From Pleomorphochaeta sp. (GTDB taxonomy: Bacteria; Spirochaetota; Spirochaetia; Sphaerochaetales; Sphaerochaetaceae), in assembly GCA_028532815.1 (NCBI GenBank), contig JAQQAS010000059.1, forward strand, positions 62,001 to 126,000: DNA of 64,000 bases, given 5' to 3'. The notes under the pieces were generated by a model. That model made no database searches. It was not told where the DNA came from and saw only the letters and a program-made list of their open reading frames with translations. Positions 62,516 through 64,000 of the stretch are shown here, in pieces (the first letter of the stretch is position 1; every line of letters begins with the position of its first letter). A program made the position numbers and the translations under genes.

Positions 62516-64000
62516 GTATGGCCTCCTTAACAGCATTAGATACAGCAGCGCTAATAAGTTTTACTTGTTCATTATTATCTTTTTGTTCAACAGTAGGTCT
62601 TACAGCTTTCTTATCATTCGGGAAGGCAATTTCAAGTACTTGCGAAACATCTTCAACAATATGGAAAACAATACCCTTAGTAACTTTAGGATCTAATTTA
62701 TCTAAGTCTTTTTTGTTTTGCTTTGGAATAATAATCTCTCTAATTTTATTTCTCTTAGCAGCTAATACCTTTTCTTTTAGACCACCGATTGGCATTACCT
62801 TACCCATTAGGGATAACTCACCAGTCATAGCTAATTTTGGTTTAATAATTTGATTAGTGATTAAAGAATAAATAGCTGTAGTCATAGTAACACCGGCACT
62901 AGGACCATCTTTTTTAATGGCACCTTCAGGTACGTGGATATGGATATCATAATTATTAAAATAACTATGACTTAATCTATATTTTTCAGTATTACATTTC
63001 AAATAAGTATATGCGATATTAATACTTTCTTTCATTACATCACCAAGCTGACCGGTAAGTTGTAATTTACCATTACCTCTAGCTGCTTGAGATTCTATTG
63101 CAAGAGTGTCTCCACCCATAGCCGTCCAAGCTAGACCAATAGCCATACCAGGTTTATTAGCAACGATTATATTATCGCTGGTGAAATAAGGAATTCCAAG
63201 AAAGTCAATGATGTCTTTTTCTTCAATCTTTAATGGTAATTCAATATCTTTATTTTCAACTATTTTCATAGCTAATTTTCTATTTATTTTATTTAGATTT
63301 TTTTCAAAATTTCTAACACCAGCTTCTCTAGAATATTCTTCAGCAATTTTCTTTAGGATTGAAGGGGAATAGATAATATCGGATTTATTTAATCCCATCT
63401 TTGTTAAAGATTTTGGTACTAGATATTTTTTACCTATTTGAACCTTTTCATCAGATGTGTATCCTCCAACTTCAATAAGTTCCATTCTATCTAATAATGG
63501 TCCAGGAATTCCATTAATACTATTTGCTGTTGCAATGAATAAAACATTTGATAAATCAAATGGTAAATCTAAATAGTTATCTCTAAAAGAACTATTTTGT
63601 TCGGGGTCTAGTACTTCAAGTAGAGCCGAAGCTGGATCTCCTTGGAAAGATTGTCCCATCTTATCAATTTCATCAATTAAGAAAAGAGGATTGTTAGTTT
63701 TACATGTTTGTAAACCTTTAACGATTTTACCAGGAATAGCTCCTACATAAGTTCTTCTATGACCTTTAATTTCGCTTTCATCTTTCATTCCTCCAACGGA
63801 GAATCTAAAATATTGCTTATTTAAAGCTGTAGCAATTGATCTACCTATACTAGTTTTACCAACACCAGGTGCACCAACAAAACAAATTATTGCGCCCTTG
63901 TTATCTTTTTTAAGAGCTCTTACAGCAAGGTATTCAAGGATTCTATCCTTAACATCATTCATTCCATAATGATCTCTATTTAAAACCTTTCTAGCAGTTG
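62508..64000 (-). CDS. lon: ATP-dependent protease Lon, C-terminal part (gene runs off the window edge)
   Basis: About 497 codons are visible and the frame stays open to the window end, where ARKVLNRDHYGM precedes the AAA+ domain as in complete Lon proteins. Walker A GAPGVGKTS, Walker B LFLIDEIDKM, and a proteolytic domain with DGPSAGV carrying the catalytic Ser and a downstream Lys in GGLKEKVLAAKR. A short acidic/basic tail of about 40 residues follows. The upstream N-terminal substrate domain lies outside the window. Confidence 0.96.
   Translation of the reverse strand, partial: TARKVLNRDHYGMNDVKDRILEYLAVRALKKDNKGAIICFVGAPGVGKTSIGRSIATALNKQYFRFSVGGMKDESEIKGHRRTYVGAIPGKIVKGLQTCKTNNPLFLIDEIDKMGQSFQGDPASALLEVLDPEQNSSFRDNYLDLPFDLSNVLFIATANSINGIPGPLLDRMELIEVGGYTSDEKVQIGKKYLVPKSLTKMGLNKSDIIYSPSILKKIAEEYSREAGVRNFEKNLNKINRKLAMKIVENKDIELPLKIEEKDIIDFLGIPYFTSDNIIVANKPGMAIGLAWTAMGGDTLAIESQAARGNGKLQLTGQLGDVMKESINIAYTYLKCNTEKYRLSHSYFNNYDIHIHVPEGAIKKDGPSAGVTMTTAIYSLITNQIIKPKLAMTGELSLMGKVMPIGGLKEKVLAAKRNKIREIIIPKQNKKDLDKLDPKVTKGIVFHIVEDVSQVLEIAFPNDKKAVRPTVEQKDNNEQVKLISAAVSNAVKEAIRG

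Noticed and set aside
62518-62853. 111-residue plus-strand ORF
   Set aside because: Antisense to lon, with conserved Lon protein sequence on the other strand.

Overview
The window is a strongly AT-rich bacterial chromosome segment with short intergenic gaps and mostly clear Shine-Dalgarno (SD) sites. It has no rRNA, phage, insertion sequence or CRISPR array. Two secreted proteins end like outer-membrane beta-barrels (52030-53094 and 60539-61162), so a diderm cell is likely. The gene mix suggests a low-GC spirochaete: tandem acyl-CoA ligases, an acetate kinase with a long C-terminal tail, many c-di-GMP proteins, and an mtnA/mtnP pair. That assignment is inference only.

Layout. 1-703: 3' part of asnS. 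1081-7664: two long-chain acyl-CoA ligases with an ArsC-like and a YycJ-like gene between them, then DAHP synthase and a DJ-1 protein. 8236-11730: cysteine synthase, an OGG1-type glycosylase, a cytidylate-kinase-like protein and a diguanylate cyclase. 11825-15659: a secreted FKBP isomerase with a duplicated N-terminal module, then a methylthioadenosine salvage pair. 15820-17540: one tRNA-Arg and two identical tRNA-Pro genes. 17856-23310: endonuclease III, rpmB behind a structured leader, and the threonine branch (ThrA-like and ThrC). 23612-32947: two large c-di-GMP phosphodiesterase-type proteins around galK-galT with a divergent LacI-type regulator and its probable operator.

The most unusual region is 34524-43823 on the minus strand, nine tightly packed genes. 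In transcription order they are a small membrane protein, a GH114-like hydrolase, a CotH-kinase lipoprotein, a VTC-domain protein, DUF4956, PelD-like, PelE-like, PelF and PelG. This is a Pel-type exopolysaccharide machine without PelB, PelC or a PelA deacetylase, with a CotH/VTC/DUF4956 module inserted. The PelD-like protein keeps an RxxD c-di-GMP-binding motif, which links it to the other c-di-GMP proteins in the window.

43883-50467 holds a NifX-like protein with two ferredoxin-bearing MinD/Mrp ATPases, an Hpt protein, L-serine dehydratase and two XdhC-type molybdoenzyme maturation proteins of unusual architecture. 50555-64000 is mostly housekeeping: ackA, murB, cysS, an ECF sigma/anti-sigma pair, valS, a divergent PfkB-like kinase, a U32 peptidase-family protein and the 3' part of lon, with the two barrel-like proteins among them.

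Functional calls rest on motif recognition and recalled family knowledge; no database search was run.
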